28,080 nucleotides of DNA from Desulfarculales bacterium UBA702 (GTDB lineage: Bacteria > Desulfobacterota > Syntrophobacteria > Syntrophobacterales > Syntrophobacteraceae): NCBI GenBank assembly GCA_002298165.1, contig DBMI01000051.1, positions 1 to 28,080 of the forward strand, read 5' to 3'. The position numbers and the translations under genes are program-made. Under the pieces are notes generated by a model, which saw nothing but the letters and a program-made list of their open reading frames with translations, had not been told where the DNA came from and did not search any database. Of the stretch, positions 13,786 to 20,820 are shown piece by piece. Every line of letters begins with the position of its first letter. Position 1 is the first letter of the stretch.

Positions 13786-14854
13786 AGACCTTCTACGAAG
13801 CCTGATTAATATATATAGCCCGACCGGCAAAGAGCAGGAAATAACCGGATTTTTGCATGGTTACCTGAAAAGCGCCGGCCTTAACGTCCGGCAACAGAAG
13901 ATCGCCGGAAGCCGGGAGAACCTCGTGGTGATTCCGCCGGATACCGAAATATCCGCAGTCCTGTTGGGGCACTTGGATACCGTGACCGCATACGATCTGG
14001 ATGATTTTGGCTGGCATGAGGAAGGCGGTACAATCCGGGGTCTTGGAGCGGCGGATATGAAGGGGGGCTGCGCGGCGCTGGTCGAGGCCTACATCGCTGC
14101 CTGGCGGCAGGAGCATTGTCGCATTCCGGTAGCGCTTGCACTGGTTGCCGGTGAGGAGGAAGAAGGCGACGGGAGCAGGAGACTGGTTCGAGAGTATCAT
14201 TTCCCGTGGGCGCTGATTGCCGAGCCTACCGATTTGCGCCCATGCATCGGGCATTACGGCTACTTTGAAATCCAGATAACGACCAGAGGAAAAAGAATGC
14301 ATGCATCGCTTGCAAATCCGGGAAATAGCCCGGTCGAGGCGATGCTGCGCCTTATTTTACGCATCTCGCGCCACATCAGCGAAAGAAGGCCGGACCTCGT
14401 CTACAATATAAGGGACCTATCGAGTTCACGTTCCGGGTTCGCCGTTCCCGAGTGGTGTGACGCCTGGCTCGATATTCACCTGCCCCCTACTGCCCCTCTC
14501 GGGGAAATAATCATGGAATTCGAGGAGATACTCGACAGCGAAAAGCGTGAAAATCCGGAATTTAACGGCTCTCTAAACTTTGACAATGTGCACTCCGGAT
14601 ACGAGCTTCCGGAAAAAGGCCAGTTCATCGAGGCGCTCAAGCGGGTCTACGACGATCGTCAACTCCCCTGGGAGCCCCAGGCCTTCCGGAGCCATTCGGA
14701 CGCAAACCTTTTGTGGGAGGCTGGAATCAAGCCCATCATCCTGGGCCCTGGCTCACTCGAGCAGGCACACTCCCCCGATGAATCGGTTCCCTTCGAACAG
14801 GTCCTCCTTGCATCCGAAATGTATTACAGCCTGATTTTGTCAATGTGTGACTAA
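13754..14854 (+). CDS. M20-family metallohydrolase (ArgE/DapE-like deacylase)
   Basis: This is a 366-residue dizinc aminoacylase of the ArgE/DapE/carboxypeptidase G2 group. Metal and catalytic residues are all present: His73 and Asp75 in LLGHLDTV, Asp101 in LGAADMKGG, the Glu134-136 run in GEEEEGDGS, the Glu157 region of IAEPTD, and a late histidine in AHSPDESV. The dimerisation domain starts near HYGYFEIQITTRGKRMHAS. Likely chemistry is hydrolysis of an N-acyl amino acid, such as acetylornithine, succinyl-diaminopimelate or a LysW-type substrate. Specificity is not readable. ATG 13754 overlaps the acetyltransferase gene by 32 bases and has GGAG seven bases upstream. An acetyltransferase and a deacylase in one transcript suggest related substrates, which is an inference. 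Confidence 0.9.
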   Translation: MFQPDHPENLRDLLRSLINIYSPTGKEQEITGFLHGYLKSAGLNVRQQKIAGSRENLVVIPPDTEISAVLLGHLDTVTAYDLDDFGWHEEGGTIRGLGAADMKGGCAALVEAYIAAWRQEHCRIPVALALVAGEEEEGDGSRRLVREYHFPWALIAEPTDLRPCIGHYGYFEIQITTRGKRMHASLANPGNSPVEAMLRLILRISRHISERRPDLVYNIRDLSSSRSGFAVPEWCDAWLDIHLPPTAPLGEIIMEFEEILDSEKRENPEFNGSLNFDNVHSGYELPEKGQFIEALKRVYDDRQLPWEPQAFRSHSDANLLWEAGIKPIILGPGSLEQAHSPDESVPFEQVLLASEMYYSLILSMCD

Positions 14855-15128
14855 TCGCATTCAGCCCCTGCCAGGGTCTAATCAAACATAATTCATTCGA
14901 GGCGCTTCCAGAAAGCGGGACTTATTTATACCGGGCCTGGCTACATCAGGAACATAGTGAAAAAAGCAATGAATGACCCGCTATGGTTGACTTTGTCGAA
15001 CAACATAATTTGATTTGACTAAAGACCGGGAATTAGCTGCTGGAATGGATGCGATCCCGAACCGGAATTAATCCGGTGCGGGCCCTCTGGACCTTGTAAT
15101 TACAACCCGGAGATGGAGGCTGTGAAAA
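14855..15128 (+). other. Gap with a hairpin leader before the 50-residue gene
   Basis: There is no coding sequence here. TTGACT (14987-14992) with TTTGAT 17 bases on is a weak promoter candidate. CCCG-A-ACCGGA and TCCGGT-G-CGGG (15056-15082) form a ten-pair stem with one mismatch and a five-base loop. It lies 30 bases before the ribosome site of the small gene and has no T run, so it may be a leader structure and not a terminator. Confidence 0.4.
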
Positions 15129-15281
15129 ATGATTCCCATCAGGCAGGAATGTGACTGCACGATATGCGGCAATGAGGCGGACCTCGTTATTGACTGCAAC
15201 TTGTTCGACGTCTCGGACCCCAATAACCCCAAATTGCTCCCCAAAGACCCCGATGTGCAGGTTATGCCCGGAATAGTATAG
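15129..15281 (+). CDS. Small cysteine-containing hypothetical protein, 50 residues
   Basis: The protein begins MIPIRQECDCTICGNEADLV and ends PKDPDVQVMPGIV. Cysteines 8, 10, 13 and 23 (C-x-C-x2-C...C) suggest a small zinc or metal site, followed by an acidic, proline-rich tail. TGGAGG (15114-15119) lies nine bases before ATG 15129, a convincing ribosome site. The stop is only seven bases from the end of the convergent M20D gene. The reading frame is short, and the case rests on the ribosome site and the cysteine pattern. I do not recognise a family. Confidence 0.6.
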   Translation: MIPIRQECDCTICGNEADLVIDCNLFDVSDPNNPKLLPKDPDVQVMPGIV

Positions 15282-15288
15282 GCAGAGG

Positions 15289-16455
15289 TTATTCGTAGTT
15301 CTCAAGCATTTCGGTAAATAGCCGCACGCCCACGTCGAGGGCGGACTCGTCAAAATCAAACCAGGGCGAATGCAGCCCGAACCTGGATTTCAGGCCGGGT
15401 TGTCGGCAGCCGATGCGCGCCAGCACTCCCGGCCACCTCATGGCAAAATAGGCGAAATCCTCTGATCCCATTCTTGGAAGCTCCGAATGTACGTTCTCAT
15501 TTCCCAGGACCTTCCGCCCGACCCGCATCGCATATTCCACCAGCTCGGGATTATTGATGAGAGGGGGATAGCCGGTAATCACAGTCAATTTGCAGGAAAC
15601 GCCATGGCCAGCCTCGATTCCTTCCACGAGTTTTTCGATCCTTTTCATTACTGTTTCACGGATGTCGGGACGCAGCGTGCGAACAGTGCCCTCCAGTAGA
15701 GCCTGCTCCGGGATGATATTTCTTGCGGACCCGGAGTGGAATTTTCCGATGGTAATGACCACGCTCTCCAGGGGAGGAACGAATCGGCTGATCGTTGTCT
15801 GAATCTGTGTCACAAGGTGAGACCCGGCAACGATTGGATCGATGCACAGGTGGGGCTGCGCGCCGTGACCGCCCTTGCCGGTGATTTCAACTACTATGTT
15901 GTCGGAGGCTGCGTTGCTCGTATCGCGAGCAATTCCGATCTGGCCGGTGGGGACCTCCGGATGCATGTGTCCCGCAAAAACGGCATTGACCGATTCTGAG
16001 TCGAAAACACCGGAGTCAAGCATGGCCTTCGCACCGGCACCGCTCTCCTCGGCGGGCTGAAAGATGAACAGGATCTTTCCTCTGCCCTTTTCAGGCCAGT
16101 TTCGCTCGATGAGCGACTTCGCCGTTCCGAGCGCTATCGCGATATGCCCGTCATGGCCACAGGCGTGCATTGCTCCCGGAATTTTCGAACGATAGGGCAG
16201 ATCGCTCTTCTCATCGAGCGGAAGTGCATCGATGTCTGCACGTAGCGCCAGGGTCGGTCCCGGCCGGGAAGATTCCAGAGAAGCAATTATCCCCGTACCG
16301 CCAATTCCCGTCCTGTAGCCGATCCCGAGCGCTTTGAGCACCTCGGCAATTTTCGCGGCCGTTTTCACTTCCTTGTACGCAGTTTCGGGATATTGGTGAA
16401 AATGGCGGCGAAGTCCAACCAGCCAGTCATGGAAAGGCAATAGTTCAGGGGGCAT
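15289..16455 (-). CDS. M20D-family amidohydrolase (hippurate hydrolase/IAA-amino acid hydrolase type)
   Basis: This is a 388-residue zinc-type amidohydrolase of peptidase family M20D, which cleaves N-acyl amino acids such as hippurate or N-acetyl compounds. It shows LRRHFHQYPETAYKE at the N-terminus, RADIDALPL, the metal-binding motif MHACGHDGH (Cys99, His101), the catalytic Glu pair in FQPAEESGAG (136-137), AGHMHPEVPTG and near the C-terminus MGSEDFAYF. These are the family's ligands in the expected order, and the length is normal. ATG 16455 follows GGAGAG at seven bases on the minus strand. The upstream region is a repeat cluster. It differs from the M20 enzyme at 13754 in subfamily, so the two are not recent duplicates. 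Confidence 0.94.
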   Translation of the reverse strand: MPPELLPFHDWLVGLRRHFHQYPETAYKEVKTAAKIAEVLKALGIGYRTGIGGTGIIASLESSRPGPTLALRADIDALPLDEKSDLPYRSKIPGAMHACGHDGHIAIALGTAKSLIERNWPEKGRGKILFIFQPAEESGAGAKAMLDSGVFDSESVNAVFAGHMHPEVPTGQIGIARDTSNAASDNIVVEITGKGGHGAQPHLCIDPIVAGSHLVTQIQTTISRFVPPLESVVITIGKFHSGSARNIIPEQALLEGTVRTLRPDIRETVMKRIEKLVEGIEAGHGVSCKLTVITGYPPLINNPELVEYAMRVGRKVLGNENVHSELPRMGSEDFAYFAMRWPGVLARIGCRQPGLKSRFGLHSPWFDFDESALDVGVRLFTEMLENYE

Positions 16456-16555
16456 GATTTTTCTCTCCGTAAACCAAAAGTTGCGCGAAAGTTCTCCAAA
16501 AAGATTTCAAAGGCCTGGAAAAACGCGAAAGAGTGTAGGACGGGCACAGGTTTGG

Positions 16556-16888
16556 GCCTGTTGCTCAAACAAGCTGCGATGCGAATTTCCCCTCCATTGA
16601 TGGGAGGGGCCAGGGGAGGGTGACTAAAAAAGATCTAGGAATTTCAACCCCCTCCCCCAGCCCCTCCCGCCAGGGGAGGGGAGCCAGTAGGGTGGGCACA
16701 ATCTTTAAGTGCCCACCAGCTTTGAACCCTAAAAAAGGTGGGCAGATGAAGTGTTGCCCACCCTACATTGATGCGCAATATCTGTTGTAATTCCAAGCAC
16801 CTGGGTTAGGCTTTCGCCCAAGATGACGTTTTTGCTTAACGGCTGTCTTTGGGTGTTTTCATTTGGGCAACAGACTGAGGAGACCACG
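16556..16888 (+). repeat. MITE-like element of repeat family A, with a nested insertion
   Basis: The left end is CCTGTTGCTCAAACAAG and the right end TTTGGGCAACAG (16862-16873). The inverted similarity continues outward through GACTGAGGAGACCACG to about 16888. Inside are GCGATGCGAATTTCC, a G-run core (16602-16620), a C-run core (about 16648-16669) and a nested family B hairpin pair. The last 100 bases before the right end (16767-16861) are not found elsewhere in the window. There is no open frame of note and no transposase, so any movement would need an enzyme acting in trans. Target-site duplications could not be fixed because the outer edges are degenerate. Confidence 0.75.
16687..16766. repeat. 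Two tandem GTAGGGTGGGCAC hairpins (family B) nested in the family A element
   Basis: GTAGGGTGGGCAC (16687-16699) pairs over nine bases with GTGCCCACC (16709-16717). A second hairpin joins GGTGGGCA (16737-16744) to TGCCCACCCTAC (16755-16766). The outermost arms, GTAGGGTGGGCA and TGCCCACCCTAC, are also complementary, so the block could be one larger unit. The same arms occur at 12100 and 20661. Confidence 0.85.
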
Positions 16889-16932
16889 TCATAACAATGA
16901 GTAAACAATTGTTCCATTAAGTTGACGGCAAT

Positions 16933-16994
16933 GGGATATATAAATCTGGGCTACCCTCTCTTTACCTCTCCACCCGGGTGGGGAGCACAAGAGG
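16933..16994. repeat. Copy of family C palindrome with an AGCACAAGAGGC block
   Basis: GGGATATATAAATCTGGG and CTACCC (16933-16956) match the family C palindrome at 20550. Next to it CCACCCGGGTGG is a perfect 12-base palindrome. AGCACAAGAGGC (about 16983-16994) recurs inverted as GCCTCTTGTGCT near 20533. The modules are shared but in a different order, which points to rearrangement. The rest of the gap before the Fe-S gene shows no coding sequence. Confidence 0.65.
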
Positions 16995-17042
16995 CTTTGC
17001 CGAAGCGCCTGAAATCGGGATGACGGTCAGGTTCCTATCCCT

Positions 17043-17564
17043 TTATTTCAACTGGAAATGCCCCAGATAGCTCGAAAGTTCTATCTTTTGCTCCACGGCG
17101 AGTGCCGGACAGTCATTGTAGTCGCTGTCCCCGGCTGCAACCTGAGCAGCGAAGACCATGCAGGTTGGATGGCCGCACTCACCACAGTTAGTTCTGGGGA
17201 GTAATCTCAGGATATCGAGCACCTTTGGTTTTGGAGCACTTTCGAAGCAGGGCTGAATTTCTCCTCGACGCTCCCAGGTATCATTGATTTTTTCACGCAA
17301 CCACTCGATAATTTTCTCTGCCTCCAGCCGGTCACCTGGGGCACTTACACAAATTTTCTCCGGATAGATCACTACCAGCTTTCCTTCCAGCTTCAGGGAA
17401 ACAGAGCGGGGCTCTTTGGTATACTGAAAGCCCCCGAGCACAGCATTGAGATAGGGGATCACCTCGCCGATGTCCTGTTCGAGAAGAGCTATCATGTCAA
17501 GCGACTGGGCTTTGGACCCACATGCGAGCCTGACAAATTCAATCGAATAATTGCTCAGTAACAT
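17043..17564 (-). CDS. Fe-S cluster protein with C-terminal PF04060-like motif
   Basis: The protein has 173 residues. The C-terminal part, LLPRTNCGECGHPTCMVFA and the following DCPAL, gives Cys127, Cys130, Cys135 and Cys152. This C-x2-C-x4-C-x16-C spacing is that of the putative 4Fe-4S domain found in RnfB and the corrinoid/Fe-S subunits of acetyl-CoA synthase complexes. Residues 1-110 (DIGEVIPYLNAVLGGFQY, KLVVIYPEKICVSAPGD) are unlike a known enzyme and may bind a partner. ATG 17564 follows GAAGGA at four to five bases on the minus strand. Similar stand-alone proteins occur in anaerobes with corrinoid or methyl-transfer metabolism. The function is unknown and electron transfer is an inference. 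Confidence 0.82.
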   Translation of the reverse strand: MLLSNYSIEFVRLACGSKAQSLDMIALLEQDIGEVIPYLNAVLGGFQYTKEPRSVSLKLEGKLVVIYPEKICVSAPGDRLEAEKIIEWLREKINDTWERRGEIQPCFESAPKPKVLDILRLLPRTNCGECGHPTCMVFAAQVAAGDSDYNDCPALAVEQKIELSSYLGHFQLK

Positions 17565-17691
17565 TGGATTCCTTCTTTGTCGCTTTCTGCGCCGAGAATA
17601 GCCATGGCTTTAACAATCAGAGAATTCCAGCAGGCAGCGCAATAATATCGCTTTTAACCTATTTTGCCAGGGCTTGTCCTCCGTGAAACGC

Positions 17692-17725
17692 AAAAACCCG
17701 CTCCTCCTAAAAGGAGCGGGTTTTC
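17692..17725 (-). terminator. Terminator of the carboxyltransferase gene
   Basis: AAAACCCGCTCC (17693-17704) and GGAGCGGGTTTT (17713-17724) form a perfect 12-bp stem with an eight-base loop. Read on the minus strand, it follows the carboxyltransferase stop by about 45 bases and ends in T5. With A and T tracts on both sides it could also work in the other direction. Confidence 0.93.
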
Positions 17726-17770
17726 TTGATATAGCTGGGTCGAACCGAAACTGATTGTTCGAATACCTGC

Positions 17771-19324
17771 TTAGGTCGGGATGTTGCCGTGCTTCTTGGG
17801 CGGAAGCGCCTGACGCTTGTTGGCGATAACCGCAAAAGCCTCAATGAGGCGCGCTCTTGTTTCCGATGGCATAATCACGCCGTCGATGTACCCGCGGGAA
17901 GCGGCGATGTACGGATTGCAAAGGGCTGTTTTGTAGTTCTCGATCATCTCTTTGCGTTTTGCGACTGGATCGGGGGATTCCTGGATTTCGCGGCGGAAAA
18001 TTACGTTTGCCGCGCCTTCGGCGCCCATAACCGCGATTTCCGCAGTCGGCCACGCGAAGGAGAAGTCCGCCCTGAGGTCGCTCGAACACATCGCCAGGTA
18101 GGATCCGCCGTAGTCTTTGCGGGTGGCGAGGGTAATCTTGGGCACGGTGGCTTCGGAGTAGCACCACAGAAGCTTTGCGCCGTGACGAATGATTCCGCCC
18201 CATTCCTGCTGCTTGCCGGGGAGGTATCCGGGAACGTCGGCGATTGTCAGCATCGGGATGTTGAAGCAGTCGCAGGTCCGGATGAAGCGGGTTGCCTTAT
18301 CGGAGGAATCGACATCGAGACAGCCGGCGAGGACCTTGGGCTGGTTTGCGATGATACCGATAACATTGCCGCCGAGGCGAGCATAACCGGTGAGTATGTT
18401 CATCGCGAAATATTTGTGTACTTCGAGGAATTCGCCGTTGTCAACGATCGAGCGGATGACATCTTTCATGTCATAGGCGCCCATGGTGCTGTCCGGAATA
18501 ATCGTATCCAGATCGGGGCAAAGCCTGTTGGGATCGTCCCCGGTATCGACGAAGGGAGGATCTTCCATGTTGTTGCTCGGGAAATAATCGAGCAGAGCCT
18601 TTATCTGATCGATGCAGTCGGCATCGCTTTCGGCCGCAAACTGGGCCACACCGCTCTTGCTGTTATGAGTCATCGCGCCGCCGAGTTCTTCCTGGGTGAT
18701 TATTTCACCAAGAACGGACTTGATGACGTCGGGACCGGTGATGAACATCATGCCGGTATTTTTTACCATGTAAATGAAATCGGTCATGGCCGGGGAATAA
18801 ACGGCGCCGCCGGCGCAGGGTCCCATGATCGCGGAAATCTGGGGGACAACGCCCGATGCAATGGCATTGCGATAAAAGATCTGGCCGTAACCCGAAAGGG
18901 AATCGACACCTTCCTGGATGCGTGCGCCGCCGGAGTCGCAAAAGCCTACGCACGGCTTTCCGGCTCTCAGGGACAGGTCCTGTACCTTAGTGATTTTTTT
19001 GGCGTGCATTTCGCCGAGGCTGCCCGCGCGGGCCGTGAAATCTTGTGCGAATGCGAAAACCTGACGCCCGTTTACATTGCCGAATCCCGAGATAACGCCG
19101 TCGGCGGGAACATCAACTTTATCGATCCCAAAGAGAGTTCCCCTATGCTTCATGAACATGTCAAGTTCACGGAAGGTACCGGGATCAAAGAAATAATTTA
19201 TGCGATCACGGGCGGTCATCTTGCCGCGTTCGAGTTGCGCCGCAACAGCCTTGGGGCCACCCATTTCCTTGATCTTTGCTTCACGCTCGCGAAGTTCTTT
19301 GAGTTTGTCCGCAGTTACTCCCAT
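17771..19324 (-). CDS. Acyl-CoA carboxylase/methylmalonyl-CoA carboxyltransferase beta (12S-type) subunit
   Basis: This is a 517-residue carboxyltransferase subunit that moves a carboxyl group between biotin and an acyl-CoA (propionyl-CoA/methylmalonyl-CoA). Both crotonase-like halves are present: FAQDFTARAGSLGEMHAKK, FCDSGGARIQEGVDSL and IMGPCAGGAVYSPAMTDF in the first; GNVIGIIANQPKVLAG, IADVPGYLPGKQQEW and AMCSSDLRADFSFAWP in the second. ATG 19324 (MGVTADKLKEL) has GGAGG nine bases upstream. A longer reading to 19393 would overlap the -10 of its promoter and was rejected. No biotin carrier or biotin carboxylase gene is adjacent. In a syntrophic or propionate-using anaerobe it would belong to the methylmalonyl-CoA pathway as a transcarboxylase, decarboxylase or propionyl-CoA carboxylase subunit; sequence alone cannot choose. 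Confidence 0.95.
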   Translation of the reverse strand: MGVTADKLKELREREAKIKEMGGPKAVAAQLERGKMTARDRINYFFDPGTFRELDMFMKHRGTLFGIDKVDVPADGVISGFGNVNGRQVFAFAQDFTARAGSLGEMHAKKITKVQDLSLRAGKPCVGFCDSGGARIQEGVDSLSGYGQIFYRNAIASGVVPQISAIMGPCAGGAVYSPAMTDFIYMVKNTGMMFITGPDVIKSVLGEIITQEELGGAMTHNSKSGVAQFAAESDADCIDQIKALLDYFPSNNMEDPPFVDTGDDPNRLCPDLDTIIPDSTMGAYDMKDVIRSIVDNGEFLEVHKYFAMNILTGYARLGGNVIGIIANQPKVLAGCLDVDSSDKATRFIRTCDCFNIPMLTIADVPGYLPGKQQEWGGIIRHGAKLLWCYSEATVPKITLATRKDYGGSYLAMCSSDLRADFSFAWPTAEIAVMGAEGAANVIFRREIQESPDPVAKRKEMIENYKTALCNPYIAASRGYIDGVIMPSETRARLIEAFAVIANKRQALPPKKHGNIPT

Positions 19325-19391
19325 TTCAGCTATCCTCCATGTCAACTTTGAATAGACCCCTGGTTCGCTTCCACTTGACCATATTCCGGTC

Positions 19392-19419
19392 ATTCTAGCC
19401 GTTCACAAAGTGTTGTCAA
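19392..19419 (-). promoter_or_regulatory. Strong sigma70-type promoter of the carboxyltransferase gene
   Basis: On the minus strand, TTGACA (19414-19419) is followed after 16 bases by TAGAAT (19392-19397). Transcription would begin near 19385, about 60 bases before the start codon at 19324. This supports that start and makes the gene a single unit with its own terminator. The remaining bases up to 19658 show no gene. Confidence 0.82.
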
Positions 19420-19658
19420 GCGGATTCCCCGCTCAATGTCCAAAGATTCACAATAAGCCGGATAAAGCCCCAGCAATGCAGCGCGTAGGGCGCGCAGGCA
19501 GAGGATACCGCCACAGCCCGCTTCCTCAGGGAAGATTTGCCATTTATTTCACTTTTAAACCAAATTATCGCTTTTGCCAACATTTTAAAGGGCGCACTCA
19601 ATTAATTGTGTGATACCCCGGTTGAGAGCGGAAGGTGAGAACTTTGGAGGAATATCGA

Positions 19659-20093
19659 TTAAACCGCCTGGCCAAAGGGAACATGGACGGGAGAGATCCC
19701 AAGATCGCGGGCTTTCTGCCAGATCATGCGGCTTTCCAGCCGTTTTTCCGTATCGTCTCGCAAAACGAAATGATATGTGCTCTCGAACTTGCACATGAAA
19801 TCCAGGACGACTGGCGCATCGCACAATAATACATTAAATCCTTCGATATACTTTTCACCGACTACGATAAGAACCGGTTCGTCGGGGATTTCTTTGGACT
19901 CAGGTCCCGAGATGGCGTGGGGGATGAAGCTTGATTGTGAAAAAGTCCACAGCGTCTGATCCACCAACTGTGCCGAGGATGTCGAATCGACCAATATCTG
20001 AACTTTCCTGCCTTCGCTGAACAACCGGTCCGCGTAGCGGCACAAGAGCACTCGCTGCTCGGATACCGAAGTTTCGACAAAGTAGAGTTCCAT
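19659..20093 (-). CDS. holC: DNA polymerase III chi subunit (HolC family)
   Basis: This is a 144-residue protein resembling the chi subunit, which links the clamp loader to single-strand DNA-binding protein. MELYFVETSVSEQRVLLCRYADRLF matches the chi N-terminus with its helix. GRKVQILVDS, QTLWTFSQSSFIPHAI and EPVLIVVG follow the family pattern of a Rossmann-like core. ATG 20093 is preceded by AGGAG at about seven bases on the minus strand. A longer reading to 20228 runs into the repeat cluster and was rejected. The C-terminus (MIWQKARDLGISPVHVPFG) is less typical. It lies downstream of dnaE in the same direction, but 730 bases of repeats separate them, so co-transcription is uncertain. Chi proteins diverge strongly, so this call rests on pattern and length. 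Confidence 0.8.
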   Translation of the reverse strand: MELYFVETSVSEQRVLLCRYADRLFSEGRKVQILVDSTSSAQLVDQTLWTFSQSSFIPHAISGPESKEIPDEPVLIVVGEKYIEGFNVLLCDAPVVLDFMCKFESTYHFVLRDDTEKRLESRMIWQKARDLGISPVHVPFGQAV

Positions 20094-20180
20094 CGCTGAC
20101 TCCTGATTCAGCAGGTCAGGTGAAAATACCGGCCACATTGCGCCGGAACCGCACTTCTTGCGCAGGTCCTTGGGACGGAT

Positions 20181-20393
20181 TAAGCAACAGCCCTTGTTAT
20201 AGCGTGGTCTACTGGGGCTGTTGCCCAAACAAGTTGCGATGCAAATTCCCCTCCCTTTGATGGGAGGGGACAGGGGAGGGTGACAAAAAGACCTAAGAAT
20301 TTCAACCCCCTCCCCCTACCCCTCCCACAGTGGAGGGGAGTTCTCCTCCAATTTCGGCCCATTATTTTTCCATTCGGGATTTGGGCAACAGCC
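20181..20393 (+). repeat. MITE-like element of repeat family A, best-preserved copy
   Basis: GGCTGTTGCCCAAA (20216-20229) and TTTGGGCAACAGCC (20380-20393) are perfect 14-bp inverted ends of a 178-base element. Inside lie GCGATGCAAATTCCCC, a G-run core (20262-20280) and a C-run core, in the same order as at 16556. Outside the left end, GCGTGGTCTACT continues the similarity seen beyond the right end of the 16556 copy. GCAACAGCCC (20184-20193) is inverted relative to the adjoining left end, perhaps a remnant of an abutting element. It has no coding capacity. Confidence 0.82.
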
Positions 20394-20395
20394 TG

Positions 20396-20693
20396 TCCTG
20401 ACCGCGTCATGCCCTCGACCGAAGGTCTCCAATTATTCGAAACCAGTGGAGACCTACGGTCGGCGCGGGCAGCACGGTCGGGAGACCGTGCTGTAACCAG
20501 ATCACCGTTCCGAATTCCGGTGTGGCCTCGAGGCCTCTTGTGCTCCGCACCCGGATATAAATCCGGGCTACCCGCTTCGATGTAACTCCGGAAAAGCAGG
20601 TATATACAAACGCGTCATTCCCGCGTGCTTCTGGCGGAAATCCAGCGTCTTTAGAATGAAGGTGGGCACGATAAACCGCCGTGCCCACCCTAC
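20396..20693. repeat. Composite block of short palindromic repeats
   Basis: Several modules follow one another. A CGACCG-x-AGGTCTCCA-like inverted pair lies at about 20417-20463. CAGCACGGTC-GGGA-GACCGTGCTG (20470-20493) is a perfect 10-bp stem. CCCGGATATAAATCCGGG with CTACCC (20550-20573) is the family C palindrome. A GTCATTCCCGCG...AATCCAG unit (20614-20645) resembles a repeat common in bacterial genomes. GGTGGGCAC and GTGCCCACC (20661-20689) with trailing CTAC form a family B hairpin. No gene is visible. Confidence 0.75.
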
Positions 20694-20700
20694 AACGCTA

Positions 20701-20802
20701 GATGCAAATTCCCCCTCCCTTTGATGGGAGGGGCCAGGGGAGGGTGATAAAAAGATCCAAGAAATTCAACCCCATCCGCCAACCCTCTCGCCAGTAAAGG
20801 GG
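20701..20802 (+). repeat. Truncated copy of repeat family A
   Basis: The copy begins at GATGCAAATTCCCC, directly after a family B hairpin, and so lacks the left CTGTTGCCCAAA end. The G-run core (20726-20744) and a weaker C-run core follow. It ends in TAAAGGGGAG with no right end, 18 bases before the dnaE stop. Confidence 0.75.
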
Positions 20803-20820
20803 AGTTTTCATTCTCCGCTA

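Noticed and set aside
17789..19351. A 520-codon open frame on the plus strand opposite the carboxyltransferase gene
   Set aside because: It is the mirror of a GC-rich coding strand. The minus-strand protein has all family motifs, a promoter and a terminator, while the plus-strand translation has no recognisable domain.
20181..20810. A CRISPR array
   Set aside because: Repeats are of several unrelated kinds with irregular spacing, there are no unique spacers of constant length, and there are no cas genes.
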